Assembly (NCBI RefSeq): GCF_019492055.1
Contig: NZ_JAICBX010000003.1
Location: forward strand, 372,001-436,000
Reading direction: 5' to 3'
DNA from: Flavimaribacter sediminis
Lineage (GTDB): Bacteria; Pseudomonadota; Alphaproteobacteria; Rhizobiales; Rhizobiaceae
Length of the DNA: 64,000 bases
Part shown: positions 26,337-34,465 of the stretch, in pieces
Layout of the letters: the number at the start of each line of letters is the position of its first letter
How positions within the stretch are numbered: position 1 is the first letter of the stretch
Position numbers and translations under genes: made by a program
The notes under the pieces: model-generated
What the model saw: the letters and a program-made list of their open reading frames with translations, nothing else
What the model was told of the DNA's origin: nothing
Databases searched by the model: none

Positions 26337-26690
26337 CTACACCGCCTTGTTGCGACCGGCGCCGTCGCGCTGGTCAAGCGCGGCGGCTTTCTCGAGTTCG
26401 GCCTCGGCTGCCTCCACCGCAAGTTCCGCGGCGTCCTGCTGGACCTTTAGTTCGCGAATGGACCCTTTGAGATTGTCTGCGCGCTGACGGGCGGCTTTCG
26501 CGAAGGTCGGGTAGGCGAAATGCGAGGGATCCGAGATGCCCGCTTTCTTCTCTTCCGCCGCGATCTGGTACTCCAGCTCGGCGGCCATCTTGTCGAACTC
26601 CGCCATCATGAGCTGGATCTGACCGAGTTGCCGGCGCTTGTCATTAACCTGAAACTCCTTCAGGCGAAGAAGGCTCTCACTCGATTTCAT
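26337..26690 (-). CDS. fliJ: FliJ-like flagellar export chaperone protein
   Basis: This 117-residue protein is nearly all charged coiled coil, with KSSESLLRLKEFQVNDKRRQ at its N-terminus as in rhizobial FliJ. FliJ links the export ATPase FliI to the export gate in flagellar type III secretion. ATG 26690 is preferred over a TTG at 26696 because a GGGGAG ribosome site precedes it by about 8 bases. No other flagellar gene is in the window; in rhizobia this gene is often found next to ctrA alone. Confidence 0.8.
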   Translation of the reverse strand: MKSSESLLRLKEFQVNDKRRQLGQIQLMMAEFDKMAAELEYQIAAEEKKAGISDPSHFAYPTFAKAARQRADNLKGSIRELKVQQDAAELAVEAAEAELEKAAALDQRDGAGRNKAV

Positions 26691-27112
26691 ACGCAATACT
26701 CCCCTGCACGCGAGACCCAGGAACTCTACCCCGAAAAACGCACTAAAAAATTAACGGATCACCCCCGAAATCGGCGTCAAGTCCGTTCTCAAGGCCGTTT
26801 TGGTAACCTTTCGTTTACGGACATCGTTAATCATAGGTCACATCGCTTAAGGCGGGGTAAATGCGGCGCGTGATTCTTTCCGTGCAAATGACGAATCCGC
26901 CGAATCAGTTAGAAGTGGTTCTTAATGTATCACTTGAGAGTCAGTTTTTTGTGTTTTCGAGAGAATTCAACAGCTTAGGACGCAATGTTGACAAATCAAT
27001 CTGCGGTTGCCATACAAAATTAGACTTTGTTAACCATTTGGTGACAAGGTGATGGGGCCGGTTCTTCGGCTTTCGGGGACGCGGTTGTCGGCGGCGGTAC
27101 AAGGGGAAAACG
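26691..27112. promoter_or_regulatory. ctrA regulatory region with GANTC cluster and CtrA-like box
   Basis: This is the 420-bp divergent region between fliJ and ctrA. It contains TTAA-GGCGGGG-TAAA at 26847-26861, one mismatch from the CtrA consensus. Three CcrM-type GANTC sites follow at 26872-26876, 26893-26897 and 26902-26906. A lone half site TTAACCAT occurs at about 27030. The clustering resembles the methylation-sensitive and autoregulated ctrA promoters of Caulobacter. Transcription start sites cannot be read directly. No gene longer than 60 codons here looks real. Confidence 0.65.
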
Positions 27113-27814
27113 ATGCGGGTACTACTCATTGAAGACGATAGCGCTACCGCTCAGAGCATCGAACTGATGCTCAAATCGGAGAGCTTCAACGTCTACACCA
27201 CCGATCTCGGTGAAGAAGGCGTCGATCTCGGCAAACTGTATGATTACGACATCATCCTGCTGGATCTGAACCTGCCGGACATGTCCGGCTACGAAGTGTT
27301 GCGCACATTGCGCCTGTCGAAGGTCAAGACCCCGATCCTTATCCTGTCCGGCATGGCCGGCATCGAGGACAAGGTGCGCGGGCTCGGCTTCGGCGCCGAC
27401 GACTACATGACGAAACCCTTTCACAAGGACGAGCTGGTCGCCCGCATTCACGCCATCGTTCGGCGCTCGAAGGGTCACGCCCAGTCAGTCATCACCACCG
27501 GCGACCTGCTGGTCAACCTGGACGCCAAGACAGTCGAGGTCAGCGGCCAGCGCGTGCACCTCACCGGCAAGGAATACCAGATGCTGGAGCTGCTTTCCCT
27601 CAGGAAAGGCACCACGCTCACCAAGGAAATGTTCCTCAACCACCTTTATGGCGGCATGGACGAGCCCGAACTCAAGATCATCGACGTGTTCATCTGCAAG
27701 CTGCGCAAGAAACTCGCCACCGCGGCCGAAGGACGCAATTACATCGAGACGGTTTGGGGCCGCGGCTACGTGCTCCGCGAACCGGACGAAGACGAGATTC
27801 TCGAAAGCGCCTGA
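27113..27814 (+). CDS. ctrA: CtrA, cell-cycle master response regulator
   Basis: The 233-residue OmpR-family regulator begins [20 protein letters not shown], the characteristic CtrA N-terminus. The phosphoacceptor is D51 in [14 protein letters not shown], and the conserved Lys lies in [10 protein letters not shown]. The C-terminal winged helix includes [16 protein letters not shown]. CtrA controls division, flagella and DNA replication genes. The protein ends in the sequence ESA rather than the AA tail seen in Caulobacter, but C-terminal degradation signals vary. The neighbours sciP and chpT encode its inhibitor and its phosphotransfer protein. Confidence 0.96.
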   Translation: MRVLLIEDDSATAQSIELMLKSESFNVYTTDLGEEGVDLGKLYDYDIILLDLNLPDMSGYEVLRTLRLSKVKTPILILSGMAGIEDKVRGLGFGADDYMTKPFHKDELVARIHAIVRRSKGHAQSVITTGDLLVNLDAKTVEVSGQRVHLTGKEYQMLELLSLRKGTTLTKEMFLNHLYGGMDEPELKIIDVFICKLRKKLATAAEGRNYIETVWGRGYVLREPDEDEILESA

Positions 27815-27843
27815 GCGACCGCCAAACGGCTCACAAAGACATC

Positions 27844-27870
27844 AACGCCTCCGCATAGCGGAGGCGTTTT
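27844..27870 (+). terminator. Rho-independent terminator after ctrA
   Basis: AACGCCTCCGC and GCGGAGGCGTT form a perfect 11-bp stem with an ATA loop, ending in a short T run. It lies 30 bp after the ctrA stop, before convergent chpT. Confidence 0.85.
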
Positions 27871-27905
27871 GCATTAGGGCCCAGAGCTGGCAAGCCTTTG
27901 AATTT

Positions 27906-28541
27906 TCAGGAGACTTTGAAGACGATCTCTTCAGGTCCGGCCACGGTTTCGATATGCATGCCGCATTCCTCGGCGAGCAACACCGTGTAATAGAGCTGGA
28001 TGCTGTGGGCGTCGATCGCCTCTTCGTTGCGGCCGTTGCACAACTCGATGAATTTCGCCGACAGCCGCACCATCTTGCCTCGCGCCGTCAGCGTAAAACG
28101 CGGTTCCGTCTCCAGGTCTTCGAGCACGATGTCAATCGTGCCGCCGCGCGGAATGGCGCCGTAGGCGACCAGGAAGAGATTGAGCAGCAGCTTTACCTTG
28201 TTCTTGGGAACGATCGCGCGCGCGCCCGTCCAAGTCACTTCGGTTTTTGAATCGGCGCGCGCGAAATCGACGGCGGCCTTCTCCGCCTCCCCGGTATCAA
28301 TCGACGCGCCGACCGATCCGGAAGCGCCGAAGGCGAGCCTCGCGAATTTCAACCGGACCGACGCGTTGTGGGCGCTGGACCGGATCAGGTCCATCGCATC
28401 GTCATCAGCGCCGCCCTCGTCAAGCAGCTCCAGCCCGTTGCTGATTGCCCCGACCGGAGAGATGATATCGTGACATACGCGACTGCAAAGCAGCGCGGCC
28501 AGATCTGGACCGGTCAAATTAAGACTTGGATTTATCGACAT
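27906..28541 (-). CDS. chpT: ChpT, histidine phosphotransferase for CtrA
   Basis: This 211-residue protein starts MSINPSLNLTGPDLAALLCS and carries the phosphorylatable His24 in RVCHDIISPVGAISNGLELL, the DHp helix of ChpT. The C-terminal part resembles a histidine-kinase ATPase domain without nucleotide-binding motifs, as is normal for the family. ChpT passes phosphate from CckA to CtrA and CpdR. It is convergent to ctrA and divergent from eipA. The longer frame upstream (28724) lacks homology, so the ATG at 28541 is used. Confidence 0.93.
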   Translation of the reverse strand: MSINPSLNLTGPDLAALLCSRVCHDIISPVGAISNGLELLDEGGADDDAMDLIRSSAHNASVRLKFARLAFGASGSVGASIDTGEAEKAAVDFARADSKTEVTWTGARAIVPKNKVKLLLNLFLVAYGAIPRGGTIDIVLEDLETEPRFTLTARGKMVRLSAKFIELCNGRNEEAIDAHSIQLYYTVLLAEECGMHIETVAGPEEIVFKVS

Positions 28542-28554
28542 ACTTCGCCCTTCA

Positions 28555-28703
28555 GAATCGCTGACGCCTCTGCCGACATGCAGATATTGCAGCTCCGTTG
28601 CGGGTCGCCATAATGACAACACATTTGGTAAACGGATAATTAATATCAATGCGTCATTATCTCCGCGATTCGCAAGGTGTCGAGAAGGTTTCGTCGGAGA
28701 TTC
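28555..28703. promoter_or_regulatory. Divergent chpT/eipA control region
   Basis: The region contains TAAA-CGGATAA-TTAA at 28629-28643, a one-mismatch CtrA-like box. GANTC sites occur at 28555-28559, 28667-28671 and 28699-28703, the last overlapping the eipA ribosome-binding area. It would allow CtrA and CcrM methylation to act on either gene. eipA is reported as a CtrA target in Brucella, which supports but does not prove this. Confidence 0.5.
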
Positions 28704-28706
28704 ACA

Positions 28707-29306
28707 ATGAGAATGACCCTTCAACTGTTTTCGAAGGCGGTAATTCAGGTAATTGGCGCTGTTTTTCTTCTCCTGGCTGCATCATGGCCTGCTTCCGCGC
28801 AGCAATATCAGCAACAGACTTCGCCCGGCTACACGGTCGAGGAAGTGCAGCGGGCCGGAGAGCAGTTCTTCGGCAGCGCGACGGACGGTCTTGCCCGTGT
28901 CGTCGAGCGCGCATTTGAGCGGTATGGCCTGCCAAACGGATATATTCTCGGTCAGGAAGGCTCCGGCGCGTTTTTTGGCGGCCTGACCTATGGAGAGGGC
29001 CAGCTCTACACGAAGAACGCCGGCGAACACACGATGTTCTGGCAGGGTCCTTCCGTCGGGTTCGACTGGGGCGGACAGGGCAGCCAGGTCATGATGCTGG
29101 TCTACGATCTCAATTCGGTCAGCGACATCTATGGCCGGTTCGCCGGAGCAAGCGGCCAGGCCTACGCAGTGGCCGGCGCCGGGATGACCGTCCTCCAGGG
29201 CGGCAGGGTTATCGTCGTGCCCATCAGGACGGGCCTTGGCGTGCGCGTCGGTCTCAACCTGGGATATCTCAAGATGACCGGCGAACCAACCTGGAACCCC
29301 TTCTGA
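28707..29306 (+). CDS. eipA: EipA-family envelope integrity protein (DUF1134)
   Basis: The 199-residue protein has a signal peptide (MRMTLQLFSKAVIQVIGAVF to ASA, cleavage before QQYQQQ) and a small beta-barrel domain with the DUF1134 phrases YGEGQLYTKNAGEHTMFWQG and FDWGGQGSQVMMLVYDL. EipA is a periplasmic factor that maintains envelope integrity in Brucella. ATG 28707 is preferred to the upstream GTG because GGAG lies 8 bases before it. Its position beside chpT and ctrA matches Brucella. Confidence 0.9.
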   Translation: MRMTLQLFSKAVIQVIGAVFLLLAASWPASAQQYQQQTSPGYTVEEVQRAGEQFFGSATDGLARVVERAFERYGLPNGYILGQEGSGAFFGGLTYGEGQLYTKNAGEHTMFWQGPSVGFDWGGQGSQVMMLVYDLNSVSDIYGRFAGASGQAYAVAGAGMTVLQGGRVIVVPIRTGLGVRVGLNLGYLKMTGEPTWNPF

Positions 29307-29442
29307 TCCGGGAGTTGCCAGCGGTTTCGCCGCTTGACGGGCGCCGCGCGCACTTGCGTGGAACCCGCCGACACGCTACGAAGTCGCCGCGCCGGCGTAT
29401 GATAGCCGGCCATGGCGCGGCCATGCTTCCTGGACGAACGGC

Positions 29443-30990
29443 GTGATTGAATTTCTGCTCATATTCGGGTTCGGTTTTCTGGTCGCAATCCTGCTGACCA
29501 TACTGGTTGCGCCCGCCATATACGGCCGCATCGTGAAGCTGACAGAAGACCGCATGAAGGCCACTGTCCCGCTGAATATCGCAGAGGTCAGAGGCAAGGC
29601 GGACCTCGCCCGCGCCGCCTATGCAAGCGAGAACGCCAGGCTTGCGAGCGATCTTGACCGACAGGTCGAGATTTCGACCCGAGCCCGCATCAAGGCGGAC
29701 AAGCTTCAGGCAGACCTCGCGCTAATGGCGGGCGGAAAGCAGGAAGCCGAGCAGAATATTCAAACATTGTCCAATGAGGCGGATCGGCTGCGCCTCGAAA
29801 TCCACGCCAAGGAAGAAGCCATCAACACGCTCGGGCGTGAAGTCCAGGAACTCGACCGGATCCGCAGAACCGGCGAACGCGAAATTGCGCAGATGCGCAA
29901 CGACCTGATCGCCGCCTCGACGGAGATCGAAAACCTGCGGATCGATCTCGCCACCTCTGCGACCGAAACCGTTAATCTCAACGCCGAGATCGCATCGGAA
30001 CGAGACCGGCGGCAACGGACGGAAAAGGAACTCAACGCGCTGTCGGACACGCTGAAGGAACTTGAAGCAAAACTCGGCAAGGAGCAGGACGAACACAACG
30101 AAGCCCGGATCAATCTGAGCGCAGCCCTTTCTTCTCTCTATAATCGGGAGGAAGAGGTGAGGCAGGCGGAGAAGGAATCGGCGAAAAAATCCGAAGATCT
30201 TGGCGAAGCGCGCCGGCAGCATGAATCAAACCTGCAGCAATTGCTGGAATACGAAGCTGAAGTCGGACGATTGACGGAACGATACGATGGATCGCAATCA
30301 TCGTTGCAGGCGACAAAAGCCAGCCTTCAGGAATTGCGCGAGACGGTGAGCCAGCTTCAGGAAGAGCGCGATGCGCAGCAGAGGGAACTGGAAGCCGGCC
30401 ACAGGATGATCGCAACGCTCGAAAAGGCGCTGGCCGCCGAGGAAGCGCGCTCCGGCAAACTCGCGCGGCGCGTTACGCAAATGGCTGATGAAGTCGAGAC
30501 GCGCAACACGACAACGTCCGACGCGCCCGCTGCGAACGCCTTGACTGCGGACGCCGCCGCTTCGGATTCGTCAGCCGAATCAAACCAGTCTGCAAACGAC
30601 CGGCGAAACGCCGCCTTCGGAGTCATCGGGCGGGCGCAGAACTTTCTGACGAAGGCCGTGAAACCGGGAGCGATGGACAACCCGATGGTCGCCAACAGCA
30701 ATGCGAGATCGGAAGCCGCCGAATATGCCGAACTCCAGCAGCAGCAGGCGGCGCTGGCGGACAAGCTGAAATCAGGGGACGCAAGTGCGGATGAAGACGC
30801 CTTGCGGGAAGAAATGGCGGCAATCGCAGCGCGGGTTATCGCACTGGCGGGACGTCGCGAAGGCGAAGGCTCAGCCATTCTGGCGCTACTGGCCGACGAG
30901 ATGAAGAAAGCGCCGGAAGCCGCCGATGGCTCGCAGCGCACCAGCCTTGCCGATCGCGCGCGCGCCGAACTCGAAAATCGACAGGTCTGA
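29443..30990 (+). CDS. Membrane-anchored coiled-coil protein, function unknown
   Basis: The 515-residue product begins with one transmembrane helix (FLLIFGFGFLVAILLTILVA, about 4-23) and continues with some 320 residues of nearly uninterrupted charged coiled coil (about 90-355). A short Ala/Asn-rich linker and a C-terminal helical domain with ADKLKSGDASADEDALREEM follow. It starts at GTG. The layout resembles a tethered structural or scaffold protein. I recognise no family or partner. It ends just before the convergent methyltransferase gene. Confidence 0.65.
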   Translation: MIEFLLIFGFGFLVAILLTILVAPAIYGRIVKLTEDRMKATVPLNIAEVRGKADLARAAYASENARLASDLDRQVEISTRARIKADKLQADLALMAGGKQEAEQNIQTLSNEADRLRLEIHAKEEAINTLGREVQELDRIRRTGEREIAQMRNDLIAASTEIENLRIDLATSATETVNLNAEIASERDRRQRTEKELNALSDTLKELEAKLGKEQDEHNEARINLSAALSSLYNREEEVRQAEKESAKKSEDLGEARRQHESNLQQLLEYEAEVGRLTERYDGSQSSLQATKASLQELRETVSQLQEERDAQQRELEAGHRMIATLEKALAAEEARSGKLARRVTQMADEVETRNTTTSDAPAANALTADAAASDSSAESNQSANDRRNAAFGVIGRAQNFLTKAVKPGAMDNPMVANSNARSEAAEYAELQQQQAALADKLKSGDASADEDALREEMAAIAARVIALAGRREGEGSAILALLADEMKKAPEAADGSQRTSLADRARAELENRQV

Positions 30991-31023
30991 ACTGCCTTTC
31001 AATCACTGTTCCCTTGGGCCGGA

Positions 31024-31851
31024 TTAGCCGACGCGATCACCACGCCCTTTAAGACAGAACATCGCAATCGCCGCCGCTGTCGCGACGTTGAGGCTATCGA
31101 AGTCTGAAGATTGCGGTATTCTGACCGAACCTGTGCGGTCCATCAGTGATTTCGGAAGCCCCTCGCCTTCCGTGCCGACCAGCAACGCCTTGCGACCTCT
31201 CGTTTCTATATCCAGTATCGAGACCTTGCCCTCAGGCGAGAGCGCGAGAATGTCAAACCCTGAGTTGTCCAACACGTCGATCATCTCCCCGATATCGCCG
31301 CCTCGTACATAGGGCACGGTCAACGCGGCCCCGACCGAAACCCGGATCGATTTGCGATACAGCGGATCGCAGCACTGCCCGTCGAGGCAGACCAGATCGG
31401 CCGAGAAGGCGGCGGCATTACGAAACAGGCTTCCAAGATTGTCGTGGTTCGAAATGGCGTTGCAGGCGAGCACCAAAGCGTCTTCAGGCAGGTTCGCGAC
31501 AGCTTTTCGGAAGTCCGGCGCCGCGTGCGCGCGGCCAACCGCAAGCACGCCTCGGTGCATGGGAAAGCCGGCGATGCTGTCCATCACGTCGGCATTGCAC
31601 ACCATCACGGGGATATCGGCGGCGAATTCGGACAGCACGTCCGCCATGCCTGTCACCCGGTTTTCAAGCAGCAGAATTTTCTGCGCCGTAAAATGACTGG
31701 ATCGGGCGAGCATGCGCAGGACAACCCGGCCCTCGGCAATGAACAGTCCCTGCCGGCCGACAAGGTCGCGTTCCCTTATGTCTCGAAATTCGGCGACGCG
31801 ATCATCTCCGGCGTCGGTGATCGGGATCAGCGGCTGCCGGATCGTGTTCAT
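31024..31851 (-). CDS. SpoU/TrmH-family RNA methyltransferase
   Basis: The 275-residue enzyme shows the three SPOUT motifs: ISNHDNLGSLFRNA (motif 1), LLVGTEGEGLP (motif 2) and VRIPQSSDFDSLNVATAAAI (motif 3). These form the deep knot that binds S-adenosylmethionine for 2'-O-methylation of RNA ribose. ATG 31851 begins MNTIRQPLIPITDAGDDRVA and overlaps the upstream gene's stop by ATGA. A much longer frame in the track reads through unrelated upstream sequence and is not the real start. The specific tRNA or rRNA target cannot be told. Confidence 0.85.
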   Translation of the reverse strand: MNTIRQPLIPITDAGDDRVAEFRDIRERDLVGRQGLFIAEGRVVLRMLARSSHFTAQKILLLENRVTGMADVLSEFAADIPVMVCNADVMDSIAGFPMHRGVLAVGRAHAAPDFRKAVANLPEDALVLACNAISNHDNLGSLFRNAAAFSADLVCLDGQCCDPLYRKSIRVSVGAALTVPYVRGGDIGEMIDVLDNSGFDILALSPEGKVSILDIETRGRKALLVGTEGEGLPKSLMDRTGSVRIPQSSDFDSLNVATAAAIAMFCLKGRGDRVG

Positions 31852-32228
31852 TTCAGGTCGATGACCGCGACGATCCGCGCATGACCGATGTCGTAGAGCA
31901 GGACCTGGCTCGCTCCGTCCGCCGACTGGCCGTAAAACAGCAACAAACCGCCATTCATGCTCACCTGGGCCACGTCGAAACCGTCCGGCAGATCCGCTTC
32001 CACCTCCAGGCGACCTGCCGCAGGAATTTGCAGATCGCTGGCGGCGGTCACCATCACGTCCTGGTCGTTCGACATTATCTTGTAGACAACACCGGCCAGA
32101 ACCGCCATCAACCCGATAAACATGATGCTTATGGAAATTCCGAGCAGCCGAACCATTTTCCGGCGCACCTTCTCCATCTCGGGGTCGAGTGGTTTTTCGT
32201 CCTGTTCGTCCGGATGGGTTTCCGACAT
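31848..32228 (-). CDS. Single-pass membrane protein, unknown function (DUF6476-like)
   Basis: The 126-residue protein starts MSETHPDEQDEKPLDPEMEK, has one transmembrane helix (LLGISISIMFIGLMAVLAGV, about 26-45) and a periplasmic beta-rich part ending in DIGHARIVAVIDLK. Small proteins of this form are common in Hyphomicrobiales between rluD and the SpoU methyltransferase. It is translationally coupled to the methyltransferase and divergent from the pseudouridine synthase gene by 29 bp. Confidence 0.75.
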   Translation of the reverse strand: MSETHPDEQDEKPLDPEMEKVRRKMVRLLGISISIMFIGLMAVLAGVVYKIMSNDQDVMVTAASDLQIPAAGRLEVEADLPDGFDVAQVSMNGGLLLFYGQSADGASQVLLYDIGHARIVAVIDLK

Positions 32229-32257
32229 AATGGCCTCGTTTGTATGCGGCAACGTGA

Positions 32258-33298
32258 ATGAAAGAACCCTTTACCCAAGCCGACGCCCGGATGAAAGTGC
32301 TGACAGCGGATGAAAACGCTGCAGGACGCATCGACGCGTGGATCGCAGCGAGCGTTGACGGCGATTTGTCGCGCAGCCGTATCAAGGCGCTGATCCTGGA
32401 AGGCGCGGTCAGCATCGGCGGCGCGGCGGTGACAGAGGCGAAGCATCGCATAAAGCCTGGGGATATCGTCGAGATAAACCTGCCTGAACCGGAAGACGCC
32501 AACCCTGCGCCCGAAGACATACCCATCGATGTCCTTCATGAGGACGACGAAATTATTGTCGTTTCAAAGCCCGCCGGCCTTGTCGTTCACCCCGGCGCCG
32601 GAAACGCATCGGGAACGCTTGTGAATGCGCTCATTCATCACTGCGGCCAGTCCCTGTCTGGCATCGGCGGCGTACGCCGTCCGGGCATTGTGCATCGTCT
32701 CGACAAGAATACGAGCGGCGTTATGGTGGTGGCCAAGAACGATGCAGCGCATCGTCACTTGTCGGAACAATTCGCCGATCACGGACGCAGCGGCGCGCTC
32801 AAACGCGCCTATCTGGCTTATGTCTGGGGAACGCCTGCGCCTTTGAAAGGCGTTGTCAATGCGCCGCTCGGACGCGCTGCAAGCGACCGGACCAAACGCG
32901 AGGTCAAACGCAGGGAATCGGCCGACAGCCGTCACGCGGTCACGCATTACCGCGTTGTCGAACGCTTCGGCGACAATTCCGATGCGATCGCCTCTCTTGT
33001 GGAATGCCAGCTTGAAACCGGACGAACCCACCAGATCCGTGTCCACATGGCCCACATCGGCCATCCTGTTATCGGCGATAGCGAATACGGATCGGCCTAT
33101 CTGACGAAAGCCAACCTCTTGCCTGTGGAAACCGCAGCCATTGTGCGCGGGCTCGGTCGACAGGCTCTCCACGCCTATCTCCTGGAATTCGAGCATCCGA
33201 AAACAGGCGAGCTGATGCATTTCGAGGCGCCGCTGCCGCCTGACCTGCAGAAACTCGGTGATTCTTTGCAGGCTGCGGGCCGTATTGACGCCTCATAA
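32258..33298 (+). CDS. RluA/RluD-family 23S rRNA pseudouridine synthase
   Basis: The 346-residue protein has an N-terminal S4-like RNA-binding domain (about 20-80) and the catalytic domain with HRLDKNTSGVMVVAKN, where the Asp in HRLD is catalytic. The motif GRTHQIRVHM follows. RluD isomerises uridines in helix 69 of 23S rRNA. An alternative ATG lies 11 codons in. An rpoH gene follows on the same strand after about 160 bp; the pairing rluD-rpoH is common in rhizobia. Confidence 0.88.
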   Translation: MKEPFTQADARMKVLTADENAAGRIDAWIAASVDGDLSRSRIKALILEGAVSIGGAAVTEAKHRIKPGDIVEINLPEPEDANPAPEDIPIDVLHEDDEIIVVSKPAGLVVHPGAGNASGTLVNALIHHCGQSLSGIGGVRRPGIVHRLDKNTSGVMVVAKNDAAHRHLSEQFADHGRSGALKRAYLAYVWGTPAPLKGVVNAPLGRAASDRTKREVKRRESADSRHAVTHYRVVERFGDNSDAIASLVECQLETGRTHQIRVHMAHIGHPVIGDSEYGSAYLTKANLLPVETAAIVRGLGRQALHAYLLEFEHPKTGELMHFEAPLPPDLQKLGDSLQAAGRIDAS

Positions 33299-33458
33299 TT
33301 GATTCAAACTAAACCGGCAGACAGTTCCGCCTTTTTTCAAAACCTTGATATCAACCCGGCGAATAACTATCTGCATATTTTTGGACAACCGGCATTTTTG
33401 CGGTTGAACTGGCTCGCCGATTGTCGGGAGCCAGATAAAATCAAGAGAGGGGTGCTTG

Positions 33459-34364
33459 ATGGCCCAGAATACCTTGCCTTCCATTTCTTCCGCCGAAGGC
33501 GGACTTAACAGATATCTGGAAGAAATCCGACGTTTTCCGATGCTCGAGCCGCAAGAGGAGTACATGCTTGCGAAACGGTATCACGAGCACGAGGACACCG
33601 ACGCCGCGCACAAGCTGGTGACCAGCCATCTGCGCCTCGTCGCCAAGATCGCCATGGGTTATCGCGGATACGGTCTGCCGATCGGCGAAGTCATTTCCGA
33701 AGGAAATGTAGGCCTCATGCAGGCGGTGAAGAAATTCGATCCCGAGCGCGGATTTCGCCTGGCGACCTACGCCATGTGGTGGATCAAGGCCTCGATCCAG
33801 GAGTATATTCTGCGATCCTGGTCGCTTGTCAAAATGGGCACGACCGCCAATCAGAAACGCCTGTTCTTCAATCTGCGCAAGCTGAAGGGAAAAATTCAGG
33901 CGCTTGACGAAGGCGACTTGAAACCCGAACAGGTGGCGCAGATCGCCAACACGCTAAACGTCTCCGAGGACGAAGTCGTCTCCATGAATCGTCGTCTGTC
34001 CGGCGACGCCTCGCTCAACGCCCCGATCAAGGCGTCGGAAGGCGAATCAGGCCAGTGGCAGGACTGGCTTGTCGACGAAAGCGATGATCAGGAAGCAATG
34101 CTGATCCGGCAGGACGAACTGGAAGATCGTCGCGGCATGCTGGCGTCGGCGATGGACGTGCTCAACGAGCGCGAACAGCGCATCTTCAAGGCAAGGCGCC
34201 TGTCGGAGACGCCGATGACGCTGGAGGAACTGTCATCCGAATTCGGCATCAGCCGGGAACGCGTGCGCCAGATCGAGGTCAGAGCTTTCGAGAAAGTTCA
34301 GAGCGCCGTCAAGAAGGCCGCCCTGGATCGCGCCAAAAGCCTGCAAACAGTCGATAACGGGTAA
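33459..34364 (+). CDS. rpoH: RNA polymerase sigma factor RpoH (sigma-32 type)
   Basis: The 301-residue sigma factor directs heat-shock promoters. Region 2 contains GYGLPIGEVISEGNVGLMQA and FRLATYAMWWIKASIQEYIL. The RpoH box is seen as QKRLFFNLRKLK. Region 4 ends with EFGISRERVRQIEVRAFEKV. The ATG at 33459 follows GAGAGGGG by about 6 bases; a TTG three bases earlier is the alternative. A stem-loop follows the stop. Rhizobia often carry two rpoH genes; which copy this is cannot be judged here. Confidence 0.93.
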   Translation: MAQNTLPSISSAEGGLNRYLEEIRRFPMLEPQEEYMLAKRYHEHEDTDAAHKLVTSHLRLVAKIAMGYRGYGLPIGEVISEGNVGLMQAVKKFDPERGFRLATYAMWWIKASIQEYILRSWSLVKMGTTANQKRLFFNLRKLKGKIQALDEGDLKPEQVAQIANTLNVSEDEVVSMNRRLSGDASLNAPIKASEGESGQWQDWLVDESDDQEAMLIRQDELEDRRGMLASAMDVLNEREQRIFKARRLSETPMTLEELSSEFGISRERVRQIEVRAFEKVQSAVKKAALDRAKSLQTVDNG

Positions 34365-34388
34365 CGCCAGGAGCGATTGCTGACGAGA

Positions 34389-34412
34389 ACGACGCGGCTC
34401 ACGCCGCGTCGT
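34389..34412. terminator. Hairpin between convergent rpoH and the Pro-rich gene
   Basis: ACGACGCGGC, loop TCAC and GCCGCGTCGT make a perfect 10-bp stem. No T-run follows on either strand, so it is a weak or factor-dependent terminator. Confidence 0.55.
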
Positions 34413-34465
34413 AATGCATTGTTGTGACGAGAGAGCGATGGAACCAGCGCCTCCGAACAACTCGT

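Noticed and set aside
31848-32526. N-terminal extension of the SpoU methyltransferase frame
   Set aside because: The extension runs through the divergent gene pair and has no homology; the start at 31851 is coupled to the upstream gene.
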